Positions 1 to 8,730 of a stretch of 64,000 bases of DNA are shown here, piece after piece. The position numbers were made by a program, and so were the translations under genes. The notes under the pieces were generated by a model. That model did no database searches. It worked only from the letters and a program-made list of their open reading frames with translations, and was not told the origin of the DNA. The DNA lies in the NCBI RefSeq assembly GCF_019823105.1, contig NZ_CP081958.1, forward strand, positions 1,054,001-1,118,000, written 5' to 3'. The stretch is from Halobaculum magnesiiphilum. GTDB taxonomy: Archaea > Halobacteriota > Halobacteria > Halobacteriales > Haloferacaceae. Position 1 is the stretch's first letter; each line of letters starts with the position of its first letter.

Positions 1-482
1 GCGTTCCCGTCTACTGTCATCCGGACGACGTACCCCTCCTTCGAAGTCACCCTCAGAGCCCACCCGGCTGGTACCTGCGGAACCTTTGGCGGCCACGCTT
101 TGCTGCCTACGCGATCGAAATGCTCCGAAACGGCGTCAGATCCGTCGATCCGGTTCCCGATGTCGACCCGCTCGTCCCCGGGGAGACCCTGCCTGTGCCG
201 GGCGAGCCGCGTGTGATCTTTGCGCCCGGTCACACCCCCGGGTCGTGTGCGTTGTTCGTCGAGGACCGCGACACCCTCTTCTGTGGCGATGTCCTCGCCA
301 CCCGGAACATTTTCACCCAACGGGAGGGGGACCCGCAACTGCTCGGTCCGGCCGACGAGGACCACGCCGAAGCCGCGGAGTCGCTCGCTCGCCTCGGGGG
401 ACTGGGAACGGTGACCCTCCTCCCCGGTCACGGGGACCCTTGGCGAGGGGAGATTGACACGGCGATCGCCCTCGCACGCTAA
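1..482 (+). CDS. MBL-fold metallo-hydrolase, C-terminal part (5' truncated by window)
   Basis: The frame is open from the first bases of the window, so the N-terminus is missing; about 159 residues remain. They form the C-terminal half of a metallo-beta-lactamase fold hydrolase of the glyoxalase II/RNase Z type. Visible landmarks are HTPGS (third-motif His), FCGD (bridging Asp) and PGHG (last-motif His). The diagnostic HxHxDH motif would lie upstream. The substrate cannot be told from this fragment; haloarchaea carry many paralogues. The family call is solid, the function is open. Confidence 0.8.
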   Translation, partial: VPVYCHPDDVPLLRSHPQSPPGWYLRNLWRPRFAAYAIEMLRNGVRSVDPVPDVDPLVPGETLPVPGEPRVIFAPGHTPGSCALFVEDRDTLFCGDVLATRNIFTQREGDPQLLGPADEDHAEAAESLARLGGLGTVTLLPGHGDPWRGEIDTAIALAR

Positions 483-869
483 CCCAGATCTCGGCATAGA
501 TCGATCGCAGTACCGTCCTATCCCGTGATTCCCCCGAACACACGCCGAGCGTATCCGGCTCGAACGGGGCGCGGAACGCCCCTCGATCGCTCCCGGTGAG
601 AACTTGCGGCATGAACTCCCCGAGCCCCCCGGCTTCGCGATGTCACACGCGCTGTGCCCGCGACTCCTTCGTCCGCCGTTCGCTGTCGCGGACCCCCGCG
701 TTCGAGCGCGCACCGGTCGCCTGACCGGTGGCCCGCCGGCACGAGTCGCCGGTCCGTTCACGACACGCCTCGCCGCGAACGCGGCCGTCCGAACGTCCGA
801 ACCGGCGTCCCGTCTCGGGGAGTTCACCCCCGCGCTTTACGCCCTCCCCGCCGAACACGGACCCGACAC
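483..869. other. Intergenic stretch, no supported gene
   Basis: This gap of 387 bases holds only short overlapping open frames with arginine- and proline-rich translations typical of high-GC shadows. A TATA-like CTTTAC near 834-839 lies about 32 nt before the nnr start and is the best promoter candidate. I see no RNA gene or repeat. Confidence 0.5.
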
Positions 870-2315
870 ATGATCTCCTCCGAGCGGATGGCGATGGTCG
901 ACCGCAACGCCGCGGCGCTCGGCGTCTCGACGAAACAGCTGATGGAGTCGTCGGGCAACGCCGTCGCCCGCGCGGTCCGCGAGCGGGCGGATCCCGGCGA
1001 CGGCGTTCTCATGGTGTGCGGTCGCGGGAACAACGGCGGCGACGCGATGGTCGCCGCGCGCTTCCTCGACGAGTTCGACACCGAGACCGTCTTGCTGGGT
1101 CGACCCGAGACGATCCGCACCGACATCGCCCGGGAGAACTGGGACGCGATCGCCGAGAGCGACCTCCCGACTCGAACGGTCACCGACTCCCGCGAGTTCG
1201 ACCTCGACGATCACGACCCCGACCTCGTGGTCGACGCGATGCTCGGCACCGGCGTGACGGGCGCGCTCCGGGAGCCCGAAGCCACGGTCGCCCGCCGGCT
1301 CAACGCCGCCGACGTGCCCGTCGTCTCCGTGGACGTGCCCTCCGGCGTCGACGCCGACACGGGGACGGCCGCCGGCACCGCAGTCGACGCCGACGCGGTC
1401 GTCACCTTCCACGACGACAAGCCCGGGCTCGCGGACCTCGCCGCCGACGTGACGGTCGCGGACATCGGCATCCCGTCGGCCGCCGAGACGTTCGTCGGCC
1501 CGGGCGACCTGCTGGCGCTCGACCGCGACGCCGACTCCCACAAGGGCGACAACGGCGAGGTGCTCGTCGTCGGCGGCGGTCCCTACACCGGCGCGCCCGC
1601 GCTCGCCGCCCGCGCCGCGCTGCGCGCCGGCGCCGACCTCGTCCGGGTCGCCTGTCCCGCCCCGGTCGCCCGCGAGATCCAGGGGTACGGGCCGGACCTC
1701 ATCGTCCGCGGGTTCGACGGCGACCGCCTCGCGCCGCGACACGTCGACGACCTCCTCGATCGCGCGGCCGACCAGGACGCGGTCGTCTTCGGTCCCGGAC
1801 TCGGCAGCGACGACGCGACCCTGGAGGCCGTCGCCGAATTCCTCGCCGGCTACGACGGCCGCGCGGTCGTCGACGCCGACGCGCTGCAGGTCGCCCCCGG
1901 GGTCCACACCGACGCCGAGTTGATCTGCACGCCCCACCAGGGGGAGTTGCGGAAGATGGGCGGCGAGACCGCCGCCGACTGGCGCGAGCGAGCCGACCTC
2001 GTCACGGAATTCGCGAGCGATCTCGGCCACACGGTGCTCGTGAAGGGCCGGTACGACGTGGTCAGCGACGGCGAGGAGACCCGCGTCGGTCGCACCGGCA
2101 ACCCGGGGATGACCGTCGGGGGGACCGGCGACGTGCTCGCGGGCGTGACGGGCGCGCTGGCCGCACAGATCGGCTCGACGCTGCAGGCGGCCGCGCTCGC
2201 GGCGTGGGCGAACGGACGCGCCGGCGACGACGCCGCCGCGGAGTACGGGAACGGTCTCGCGGCCTCTGATCTCCCGGACCGGATCCCACAAGCCCTCCGC
2301 GACGAAGAGGTGTGA
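870..2315 (+). CDS. nnr: Bifunctional NAD(P)H-hydrate epimerase / ADP-dependent NAD(P)H-hydrate dehydratase
   Basis: A 481-residue cytosolic repair enzyme. The N-terminal YjeF_N domain (about 1-205; GRGNNGGD and DAMLGTG) epimerises damaged NAD(P)HX. The C-terminal ribokinase-like domain (about 220-480; KGDNGEVLVVGGG, VVDADAL, CTPHQGE, GGTGDVLAG) dehydrates the S form using ADP. The length and the fused order match the family. The frame stays open upstream to 654, but homology begins at the ATG at 870 (MISSERMAMVDRNA), so that start was chosen. The stop is one base before moaC, implying co-transcription. Confidence 0.95.
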   Translation: MISSERMAMVDRNAAALGVSTKQLMESSGNAVARAVRERADPGDGVLMVCGRGNNGGDAMVAARFLDEFDTETVLLGRPETIRTDIARENWDAIAESDLPTRTVTDSREFDLDDHDPDLVVDAMLGTGVTGALREPEATVARRLNAADVPVVSVDVPSGVDADTGTAAGTAVDADAVVTFHDDKPGLADLAADVTVADIGIPSAAETFVGPGDLLALDRDADSHKGDNGEVLVVGGGPYTGAPALAARAALRAGADLVRVACPAPVAREIQGYGPDLIVRGFDGDRLAPRHVDDLLDRAADQDAVVFGPGLGSDDATLEAVAEFLAGYDGRAVVDADALQVAPGVHTDAELICTPHQGELRKMGGETAADWRERADLVTEFASDLGHTVLVKGRYDVVSDGEETRVGRTGNPGMTVGGTGDVLAGVTGALAAQIGSTLQAAALAAWANGRAGDDAAAEYGNGLAASDLPDRIPQALRDEEV

Positions 2316-2316
2316 C

Positions 2317-2799
2317 ATGAGCGACGACGACCTCACACACACCGACGACGCGGGCGACGTGCAGATGGTGAACGTCGGCGAGAAGCCCGACTCCGCCCGG
2401 CGGGCGGTCGCGCGCGGCACGATCCACCTCACCGAGTCGACGGTCGAGGCCGTCCGCGGCAACGAGGTGAAGAAGGGCGACGTGCTCGCGACCGCGCGGA
2501 TCGGCGCGGTGCAGGCGGTGAAACACACCTGGGAGACGATCCCGATGTGCCACCAGATCCCGATCACGAACGTCGACACCGACTTCGAGGTGGACGAGGA
2601 GCGCATCGACCTGGAGGTCGCCGTCGAGACGACCGGGAAGACGGGCTGCGAGATGGAGGCGCTCGAGGGCGTCACGACCGGCCTGAACGTCGTCTGGGAC
2701 ATGGTGAAGGCCGCCGAGAAGGACGCAACCGGCGGCTACCCGAACACCCGGATCACGGACGTGGAAGTCGTGACGAAGGACAAGACCGTGCTGGAGTGA
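2317..2799 (+). CDS. moaC: Cyclic pyranopterin monophosphate synthase MoaC
   Basis: A 160-residue enzyme of molybdenum cofactor synthesis. It converts 3',8-cH2GTP, the MoaA product, into cyclic pyranopterin monophosphate. Conserved blocks are KGDVLATARIGAVQAVKHT, PMCHQIPI, the TGCEMEALEG motif and KAAEKD near the C-terminus. Length is normal for the family. It starts one base after the nnr stop, so the two are probably one transcript, although their pathways are unrelated. No moaA is nearby in the window. Confidence 0.97.
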   Translation: MSDDDLTHTDDAGDVQMVNVGEKPDSARRAVARGTIHLTESTVEAVRGNEVKKGDVLATARIGAVQAVKHTWETIPMCHQIPITNVDTDFEVDEERIDLEVAVETTGKTGCEMEALEGVTTGLNVVWDMVKAAEKDATGGYPNTRITDVEVVTKDKTVLE

Positions 2800-2847
2800 T
2801 CCCGAGCGCCGCGGGTGTCGCGCCGGCCCGATTGCGTCCGCCGGATA

Positions 2848-2855
2848 CCTTTTAG
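2848..2855 (+). promoter_or_regulatory. TATA box of the SBDS gene
   Basis: CCTTTTAG lies 24-31 nt before the ATG at 2879. That is the spacing expected for a leaderless haloarchaeal transcript. No Shine-Dalgarno sequence is present between the box and the start. Confidence 0.6.
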
Positions 2856-2878
2856 TCACGGCCGCGGAACCACCATCC

Positions 2879-3604
2879 ATGATATCACTCGACGAGGCCG
2901 TCACCGCCAGACTGGAGTCGCACGGCACACGATTCGAGGTGCTCATCGACCCGGACGCGGCGCTGGCGATCAAGCGCGGCGAGTTCGAGGGCGACCTGGA
3001 GGACGTGATCGCCGCCGAGGACGTCTTCGAGAACGCCTCCCGCGGCGACCGCCCGCCCGAGGAGGACGTCGAGGAGGTGTTCGGCACGACCGACGCGATG
3101 GAGATCATCCCGGAGGTCGTCAAGCGCGGGGAGATCCAGATCACCGCCGAGCAGCGCAAGGAGATGCTCGAACAGAAGCACAAACAGCTGGTCAACCGGA
3201 TCACGCGCAACGCGGTGAACCCGCAGATGGACGACGCGCCTCACCCGCCCGAGCGCATCGAGCGCGCGCTTGAGGAGGCGGGGTTCACCGTCGAGCCGAT
3301 GGAGCCCGTCGAGAACCAGATCGACGACGCGCTGGAGGCGCTCCGGCCGGTCATCCCGATCCGGTTCGACGAGGTGACGATCGCGGTGCAGCTGCCCGCC
3401 GACTACGCCGGCTCCGGGCAGGCGAAGGTGCGCGAGTTCGGGGAGTTGGAGCGCGAGGAGTGGCAAAGCGACGGCTCGTGGGTCGGCGTCGTCACGTTCC
3501 CCGCGGGGCTGCAGAACGACTTCTACGACCTGGTGAACGAGGTGTCCAGCGGCGAGGCGGACACGCGCGTCGTGAAGGAGGAAGACGAGATCAGTCGCCG
3601 CTAG
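2879..3604 (+). CDS. Ribosome assembly factor SBDS (Sdo1 homologue)
   Basis: A 241-residue orthologue of the Shwachman-Bodian-Diamond protein. In eukaryotes and archaea this family works with an EF-2-like GTPase to release the anti-association factor aIF6 from new large subunits. The N-terminal FYSH domain includes the stretch around FEVLIDPDAALAIKRGE. The central helical domain carries KEMLEQKHKQLVN, and a ferredoxin-like C-terminal domain follows with a conserved PIRFDEV strand. Archaeal SBDS is normally 230-240 residues. The gene has its own TATA box and is not in the moaC transcript. Confidence 0.93.
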   Translation: MISLDEAVTARLESHGTRFEVLIDPDAALAIKRGEFEGDLEDVIAAEDVFENASRGDRPPEEDVEEVFGTTDAMEIIPEVVKRGEIQITAEQRKEMLEQKHKQLVNRITRNAVNPQMDDAPHPPERIERALEEAGFTVEPMEPVENQIDDALEALRPVIPIRFDEVTIAVQLPADYAGSGQAKVREFGELEREEWQSDGSWVGVVTFPAGLQNDFYDLVNEVSSGEADTRVVKEEDEISRR

Positions 3605-3643
3605 CGACGCGTCACGACCGGAACCGAACCCGCCGTGGGGAGA

Positions 3644-3985
3644 TCATCCCCGCTTGAAGCCGACGAAGAAGCCGCCGGTGAAGCCCGCGGACACCGACAG
3701 CGTGGAGAGGATCGTCTCGACCCACGTGGGTGGCGTCTCGGCGGTCGCGGCGCTGCCGAGCGACTCGAACGCGCCGCCGAGCTTGTCCCAGTTCACCGTC
3801 AGGACTCCACGGGATTCGAGGAACTTGAACAGCGCGAGCTCCAGCCCGACGATCACCGCGATCAGCTTCGCGATCTTCTTGGCCGCGAACCCGATGATCC
3901 CCCCGATGACGGCCCCCGTCCCCAGCTCGAAGCCGAGCTGCCGGGGGTCGATATCCAACTGTGCGAGCAGTTCCGGTCCTGGCAT
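3644..3985 (-). CDS. FUN14-family small membrane protein
   Basis: A 113-residue protein with the FUN14 pattern: a glycine-rich first membrane segment (GAVIGGIIGFAAKKIAKLIAVIVG), a central helix and a second segment near the C-terminus (SAGFTGGFFVGFKRG). Eukaryotic FUN14 proteins are mitochondrial outer-membrane mitophagy receptors. The archaeal role is unknown. On the minus strand ACTTAACC lies about 27 nt before the ATG, giving a leaderless start. It converges with SBDS. Confidence 0.8.
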   Translation of the reverse strand: MPGPELLAQLDIDPRQLGFELGTGAVIGGIIGFAAKKIAKLIAVIVGLELALFKFLESRGVLTVNWDKLGGAFESLGSAATAETPPTWVETILSTLSVSAGFTGGFFVGFKRG

Positions 3986-4369
3986 ACCGCGGTGTGGGCC
4001 GTCCCCGGTTAAGTCGTTTGTGGGGCGAACGGCTACACGATAGTGATCACGTTATCAGTCATCCGCCCACGCCGGCGGCAACAACGCCACCAACGCCACC
4101 AACGACACCGCCGGGCTGTCGTCCCGGATCGATCGCACGACTGCGGCGTCGACTACCCGACGACGCCGGCGCGGAATTGAAGTCCTCCGACCGCGTACTC
4201 GCGCGTATGCACGCACAGCCGTCCGACGTTTCGAACCGCGAGGTGGGGGCCGGCCATCCCTGACCGTCGCACCGGGGACGCGCCGACCGCGGTCGTCGCG
4301 AAGCGCTTCGACCGCGGACGCGCCGACCTGACGGAGATCACCGAGCTCGCCCGCGCCGCCGGCTACGAG

Positions 4370-5596
4370 GTGACCGCGTCGCTGACGCAGACCCGGGATC
4401 AGGACCCGGCGTACCACTTCGGGGAGGGGAAGGCCGACGAACTCGCACGGCTCGTCGCCCGCGAGGACGCCGACGTCCTCATCGTCGACAACGAGGTCGG
4501 CCCGTACCAGACGTTCAACATCGGGTCGAAGCTCCCCGAGGGCGTCGAGGTCGTCGACCGCTTCACGCTCATCCTCGATATCTTCGGCCAGCGCGCGCAG
4601 ACGCGCAAGGCGCAGCTACAGGTCGAGCTGGCGGAGCTGCGCTACGAGCTGCCGCGCGCGGAGGTGAAGGCGAGCCTCGCGAAGCGCGACGAGCGCCCCG
4701 GGTTCATGGGGCTCGGCGAGTACGACGAGTCGCGCGAGCACGACATCAAAGCACAGATCAGCCGCATCAAGGACGAGCTCGACGCGATCGCGGAAACCGA
4801 GGAGAAGCGCCGCGAGCGCCGCCGGGAGTCCGGCTTCGATCTGGTCGCGCTGGCGGGGTACACGAACGCCGGGAAGTCGACGCTCTTGCGACGCCTCGCG
4901 GACGACCTCGACGTCGACGAGAACGCGGAGAAACACCCGGATATCGACTCGACGGCCGAGTCCGAGAACCAGCTGTTCACGACGCTCGGGACGACGACCC
5001 GCCGCGCGAACACCGGGAAGCGGGACGTGTTGCTCACCGACACGGTCGGGTTCATCTCCGACCTGCCGCACTGGCTGGTGGAGTCGTTCAAGTCGACGCT
5101 GCAGTCGGTGTACCACGCCGACCTCGTGCTCCTCGTCGTCGACGCCAGCGAGCCCGTCGAGGAGATGCGCGAGAAGCTCGTCACCTCCCACGACACGCTG
5201 TACGAGCGAAACGAGGCGCCCATCGTCACGGTGTTCAACAAGGTCGACCGCCTCGACGACGAGGAGCTCCGCCGCAAACGCGAGGCGCTGTCCGCGCTGG
5301 CGCCGAATCCGGTGTGCGTCTCCGGCCTGACCGGCGACCGGGTCGACGACCTCCGCGAGCGCGTCGAGGCCGAACTCCCCGACTGGAAGCGCGAGCGACT
5401 GTTGCTCCCGCTGTCGGACGACGCGATGAGCCTCGTCTCGTGGGTCCACGATAACGGCCACGTCGAACGCGAGGAGTACGACGCCACGCAGGTGGACCTG
5501 GAGTTCGAGGCGCCGCCCTCGGTCGTCGAGCAGGCGCGCTCGCGGGCGGCCGACCTCGACAGCCAGGCGCCGCCGGAGTCGGTCGAATCGCCGTAG
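4370..5596 (+). CDS. hflX: GTPase HflX (start region disrupted)
   Basis: A ribosome-associated GTPase that splits stalled ribosomes. The coordinates give the only canonical in-frame start, a GTG. HflX homology, however, begins at least 36 codons earlier, at about 4262 (AVVAKRFDRG, then DLTEITELARAAGYEV), where no start codon exists in frame. Domains: N-terminal HflX region (GEGKADEL, VGPYQTFN), a coiled linker, then the G domain with GYTNAGKST (G1), DTVGFISDLP (G3) and NKVD (G4). An ATG at 4207 with a TATA-like box would supply a start if one G of the G5 run at 4245-4249 were absent. See findings. Confidence 0.88.
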   Translation: MTASLTQTRDQDPAYHFGEGKADELARLVAREDADVLIVDNEVGPYQTFNIGSKLPEGVEVVDRFTLILDIFGQRAQTRKAQLQVELAELRYELPRAEVKASLAKRDERPGFMGLGEYDESREHDIKAQISRIKDELDAIAETEEKRRERRRESGFDLVALAGYTNAGKSTLLRRLADDLDVDENAEKHPDIDSTAESENQLFTTLGTTTRRANTGKRDVLLTDTVGFISDLPHWLVESFKSTLQSVYHADLVLLVVDASEPVEEMREKLVTSHDTLYERNEAPIVTVFNKVDRLDDEELRRKREALSALAPNPVCVSGLTGDRVDDLRERVEAELPDWKRERLLLPLSDDAMSLVSWVHDNGHVEREEYDATQVDLEFEAPPSVVEQARSRAADLDSQAPPESVESP

Positions 5597-5699
5597 TCGT
5601 CGCCGCCTCCGACCACGAGATGAACCTCTCGTTTTCGACACGCTTGGTCCCGTTAGCCGGCGGATACCAAACAGGTATCCCGCCAACGCCGGGACCGAG

Positions 5700-5840
5700 A
5701 TGCGCGATCACAGGTTCCACGTCGTCTGCCGCGACTGTCCAACCGAGCTCCTGAGCGACTCCGAGCGCGACGCGACACGTCTCGCCGCCGATCACGAGAA
5801 CGCAGCCGGCCACAACGTCGCGATCGGTCGCGTGGACTGA
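5700..5840 (+). CDS. Small C2H2-type zinc finger protein
   Basis: A 46-residue ORF (MRDHRFHVVCRDCPTEL...) with a CRDC pair, then an HENAAGH pair about 20 residues later. This is the spacing of one zinc finger. It ends GRVD. Such micro-zinc-fingers are common in haloarchaea and mostly uncharacterised. It lies alone between hflX and the IMPase gene. The C/H spacing supports a real gene; no function can be assigned. Confidence 0.6.
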   Translation: MRDHRFHVVCRDCPTELLSDSERDATRLAADHENAAGHNVAIGRVD

Positions 5841-5955
5841 GCGTGGGCGACGCGGCCGTCTAGCGGAAGAACGCCGCCCGGGCGATGGCCGGGAACGAGC
5901 CCCGCCGCTCCGCACGGATCGACCGAGGCTTGTACCGGGCGGCCGATCGACGGGT

Positions 5956-6771
5956 ATGACCGATCAGCCGTCGACACCGACGGATATCGACGACAGGCTC
6001 GACGCCGCCGTTGCCGCGGCCGAGCACGGAGGAACCGTCGCGCTCGACTCCTTCCGCACGTCGCTCGACGTGGAGACGAAAGCCGAGGGTTCGATGGACG
6101 CCGTCACCGCGGTCGACCGCGCCGTCCAGAAGCGCGTGTTCGAGTTCATCGGCGAGCGATACCCCGACGACGCGGTCGTCGGCGAGGAGGACGACGCGCT
6201 GAAGACGGTGCCGGAGGAGGGCGTCGCCTGGGTCGTCGACCCGATCGACGGCACGAACAACTACGTCGCCGGCAACCGCGTCTGGATGACCAGCGTCGCG
6301 GTCTGCCGCGACGGCGACCCCGTGGCCGCCGCGAACTACGCGCCCGCGACCGACGACCTGTATGCCGCGGGCGCGGGGCGGACAAGCCGTAACGACACCA
6401 CGGCCGCCGTCAGCGACGAGACCGACCTCGAGTCGTTCCTCGTCAACCCGATCTTCGGGGTGTCGCGGTCGGATCGGCGGGAACTGTCGGCCGTCGTCGA
6501 CACCGTGCTCGCGGAGTTCGGCGACCTCCGGCGGTTCGGCTGCGCGCAGGCGGCGCTGTCGGGTGTGGCGGCCGGCGAGCTGGAGGCGACCGTCTCGACG
6601 GTCGAGCTCAACGACTGGGACACCGCTGCCGGTGTCCACCTCGTCCGACGGGCGGGGGGCAGGGCGACCGACGTGTACGGCAACCGCTGGCGCCCCGGTT
6701 CACGGGGGTTGATCGCCTCGAACGGCGAGGCGCACGACATGCTCGTCGAGACGTTCGATCCCGAGACGTGA
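5956..6771 (+). CDS. Inositol monophosphatase / fructose-1,6-bisphosphatase superfamily phosphatase
   Basis: A 271-residue metal-dependent phosphatase. Family motifs are VGEEDD (metal-binding Glu residues), WVVDPIDGTNNY (the DPIDGT signature) and LNDWDTAAGVHL (WDxAAG). Archaeal members often act on both inositol-1-phosphate and fructose-1,6-bisphosphate, so the true substrate is not decided by sequence. Length is standard. It is a single gene convergent with thioredoxin. Confidence 0.9.
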   Translation: MTDQPSTPTDIDDRLDAAVAAAEHGGTVALDSFRTSLDVETKAEGSMDAVTAVDRAVQKRVFEFIGERYPDDAVVGEEDDALKTVPEEGVAWVVDPIDGTNNYVAGNRVWMTSVAVCRDGDPVAAANYAPATDDLYAAGAGRTSRNDTTAAVSDETDLESFLVNPIFGVSRSDRRELSAVVDTVLAEFGDLRRFGCAQAALSGVAAGELEATVSTVELNDWDTAAGVHLVRRAGGRATDVYGNRWRPGSRGLIASNGEAHDMLVETFDPET

Positions 6772-6810
6772 GACGGGAGTCGCGACCTGTGCGGGGAGGT
6801 GGCGCTCGAT

Positions 6811-7146
6811 CTACCGGAGCGACTCGACCACGCGCAAGATGTCCTCCTTCTCCTGCACGCCGACGAGGCGCTCGGCCTCCTCGCCGTCCGCGAAGAACTG
6901 GAGCGCGGGGATCCCCCGGACGCCGGCCTCGCCCGCGAGCCCCTGGAACTCGTCGACGTCGACCTTGAGGACGGTGAGGTCATCGACCTCCGCGGCGACC
7001 TCCTCGATCGTCGGCTCCAACATCTTGCACGGGCCACACCAGTCGGCGTGGTAGTCGACGAGGACGATCCCCTCGCTCGTCAGTTCAGTGAACTGGTCCT
7101 CGCTCTCGATGTGGATGGGTTCCCCGGCGGGAGTTTGGCTACTCAT
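6811..7146 (-). CDS. Thioredoxin
   Basis: A 111-residue single-domain thioredoxin with the WCGPCK active site at about residues 38-43 and the cis-proline GIPALQFF. It reduces protein disulfides in the cytosol. The frame extends upstream to 7386, but the thioredoxin fold begins just after the ATG at 7146 (MSSQTPAGEP), so that start was used. It has no clear operon partner. Confidence 0.92.
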   Translation of the reverse strand: MSSQTPAGEPIHIESEDQFTELTSEGIVLVDYHADWCGPCKMLEPTIEEVAAEVDDLTVLKVDVDEFQGLAGEAGVRGIPALQFFADGEEAERLVGVQEKEDILRVVESLR

Positions 7147-7382
7147 ACCAGTCGGTTGGTGAGTGCGCGTGATAACCGTTCCACACGAATGTCGGCGTCG
7201 CGCACGACCGCGAAACCCCCGAGCACAGCGTCGATCCGTCGCGGTCGCGGTCGCTGAGGAGTGGACTGGATAGGATGGGCGGACAGGCGACTCGCGGCGG
7301 CGTCCGTCGGTGAGTCGCACACCCGCGGAGCGACGGACGGCGGTTCTCAGCGCATGCGACGGCGTGGTCCCGTCACCGTACT

Positions 7383-8081
7383 TCAAGTCTCGTACGAGAG
7401 CAGGACGCCATCATCGAGGCGTTCCACGTCCGTCAGGTCGAGTTCGGGGAAGTCGTCGACGAACCCCTCCCCGTCCGCGAGGGTCGGCGCCCCGCGGCCG
7501 CCGATCACGAGCGAGCCGACGTAGACGGTGAGTTCGTCGACGAGGCCGGCTTCGAACAGCGAGAAGATCACCTCGCCGCCGCCCTCCACCATGACGCGCT
7601 CGATCCCCTCGCGTTCGAGTTCGTCGAAGGCGGCCCGGAGGTCGACGCGGCCGTCGTCGCCGTTCTCGCCGTCGTCGCCGCCACCATCGTCGCCGCCGGT
7701 CGCGACGACCTCGGCGCCGGCGTCGCGGAGGGCGTCCAGGCGGTCGGGGTCGGCCGCGTCGCTCACGAGCAGGTAGGTGGTCGCCTCGTCGTCGAGGATC
7801 CGGGCGTCCGTCGGGGTGCGGGCGCGCGAGTCGGCGACGACGCGGGCCGGGTTTCCGGGACGGCCGTTGCGAAGCCGCTGGACGCGGCGGTCCTCCTCGT
7901 CGAGGGTGAGGTGCGGGTCGTCCGCGAGGACGGTTCCGACCCCGACGAGCACGGCGTCGGCGGCCGCGCGGACCCGGTCGACGCGGTCGAAGTCGTCGGC
8001 GCCGCTGATCTCGACCTGCTCGCGCCGGCGCGAGGAGAGCTTCCCGTCGACTGAGACGGCGGCGTTGACGTGGACGTACAC
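7383..8081 (-). CDS. 2,5-diamino-6-(ribosylamino)-4(3H)-pyrimidinone 5'-phosphate reductase (archaeal riboflavin pathway)
   Basis: A 232-residue NAD(P)H-dependent reductase of the RibD C-terminal/DHFR-like family. It reduces the ribose side chain of the early riboflavin intermediate; the family includes yeast Rib7 and archaeal ArfC. Visible features are VHVNAAVSVDGKLSS at the start, GVGTVLADDPHLT, and the cofactor motif MVEGGGEVIFSLF. A glycine/aspartate-rich insert (about 134-149) looks like a lineage-specific loop. It starts 25 bp after the stop of the uS10-like gene, so the two are probably co-transcribed. Confidence 0.92.
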   Translation of the reverse strand: MYVHVNAAVSVDGKLSSRRREQVEISGADDFDRVDRVRAAADAVLVGVGTVLADDPHLTLDEEDRRVQRLRNGRPGNPARVVADSRARTPTDARILDDEATTYLLVSDAADPDRLDALRDAGAEVVATGGDDGGGDDGENGDDGRVDLRAAFDELEREGIERVMVEGGGEVIFSLFEAGLVDELTVYVGSLVIGGRGAPTLADGEGFVDDFPELDLTDVERLDDGVLLSYET

Positions 8082-8106
8082 TGCGCTGAAGTCGCTCCGC
8101 GGCGGC

Positions 8107-8439
8107 TCAGTTCTGCCGGTGCCCGAGGGGCTTCTTCTGCTCCACCTGGATCTCGACGTGGACGGAGTCGGGGAAGTCCATGTGGCCGACCTCGCGGGCG
8201 ATGTGGTCGTTTCCGTGGATCTCCAGGCGGCGCGCGAACACCTCGAACGACCACTCGCCGAGCTCGTCGCCCGAGGAGAGTCCCTCGTACAGCGGGACGC
8301 GGACGCGCTCGGAGGGTTCGGTGTGGGGGCCCTTGCATTCGGCGCCTTTCCGTTCGAGCATATCCCGGATGCCGTTCACGGTGTCGTCGAGCGCGGCCCG
8401 GTCCCCGCTTTGGAACCGAAGTTTGGTTACGAAGGTCAT
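8107..8439 (-). CDS. uS10/mL48-family ribosomal protein-like
   Basis: A 110-residue protein resembling ribosomal protein S10 (MTFVTKLRFQSGDRAALDDTV at the N-terminus, LEIHGNDHIARE, DFPDSVHVEIQVEQ). It is distinct from the canonical rps10 expected next to EF-1 alpha, so it is likely a paralogue. An upstream ATG would add 16 residues, but similarity starts at the ATG at 8439. It is the first gene of a two-gene unit with the riboflavin reductase. Whether it sits in the ribosome is unknown. Confidence 0.7.
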   Translation of the reverse strand: MTFVTKLRFQSGDRAALDDTVNGIRDMLERKGAECKGPHTEPSERVRVPLYEGLSSGDELGEWSFEVFARRLEIHGNDHIAREVGHMDFPDSVHVEIQVEQKKPLGHRQN

Positions 8440-8730
8440 GAGCTGAGGGTCTACCCACTCTGTTTCGCCCGAGCGCCAAAAGGGCATCTACCCGCGCGGC
8501 GCCACGTGGGGACCTCACACGACAGTCGGCGGAACGCTCACACGGCGGGCAGTGCGTGCATTCGCGACCATCTGGGTGTCGTCTACGGATCGCTCGTCGA
8601 TGTCGTCACGGCGACGCGTCGACCGGGCTCCGGTTTCGCGGATGCTGGAGGCCGCACAGGCGCCGTTCCGGCAGATGGGCGGGTCTCGGCTCCGACATAC
8701 TCTTGAACCGGGGTGGCTTACCGTTCGCCA

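Noticed and set aside
604-873. An 89-codon ORF upstream of nnr
   Set aside because: Proline/arginine-rich translation with no conserved pattern and no promoter at leaderless distance.
837-2702. A 621-codon minus-strand frame over nnr and moaC
   Set aside because: Low-complexity antisense shadow; the plus strand has two well-defined enzymes.
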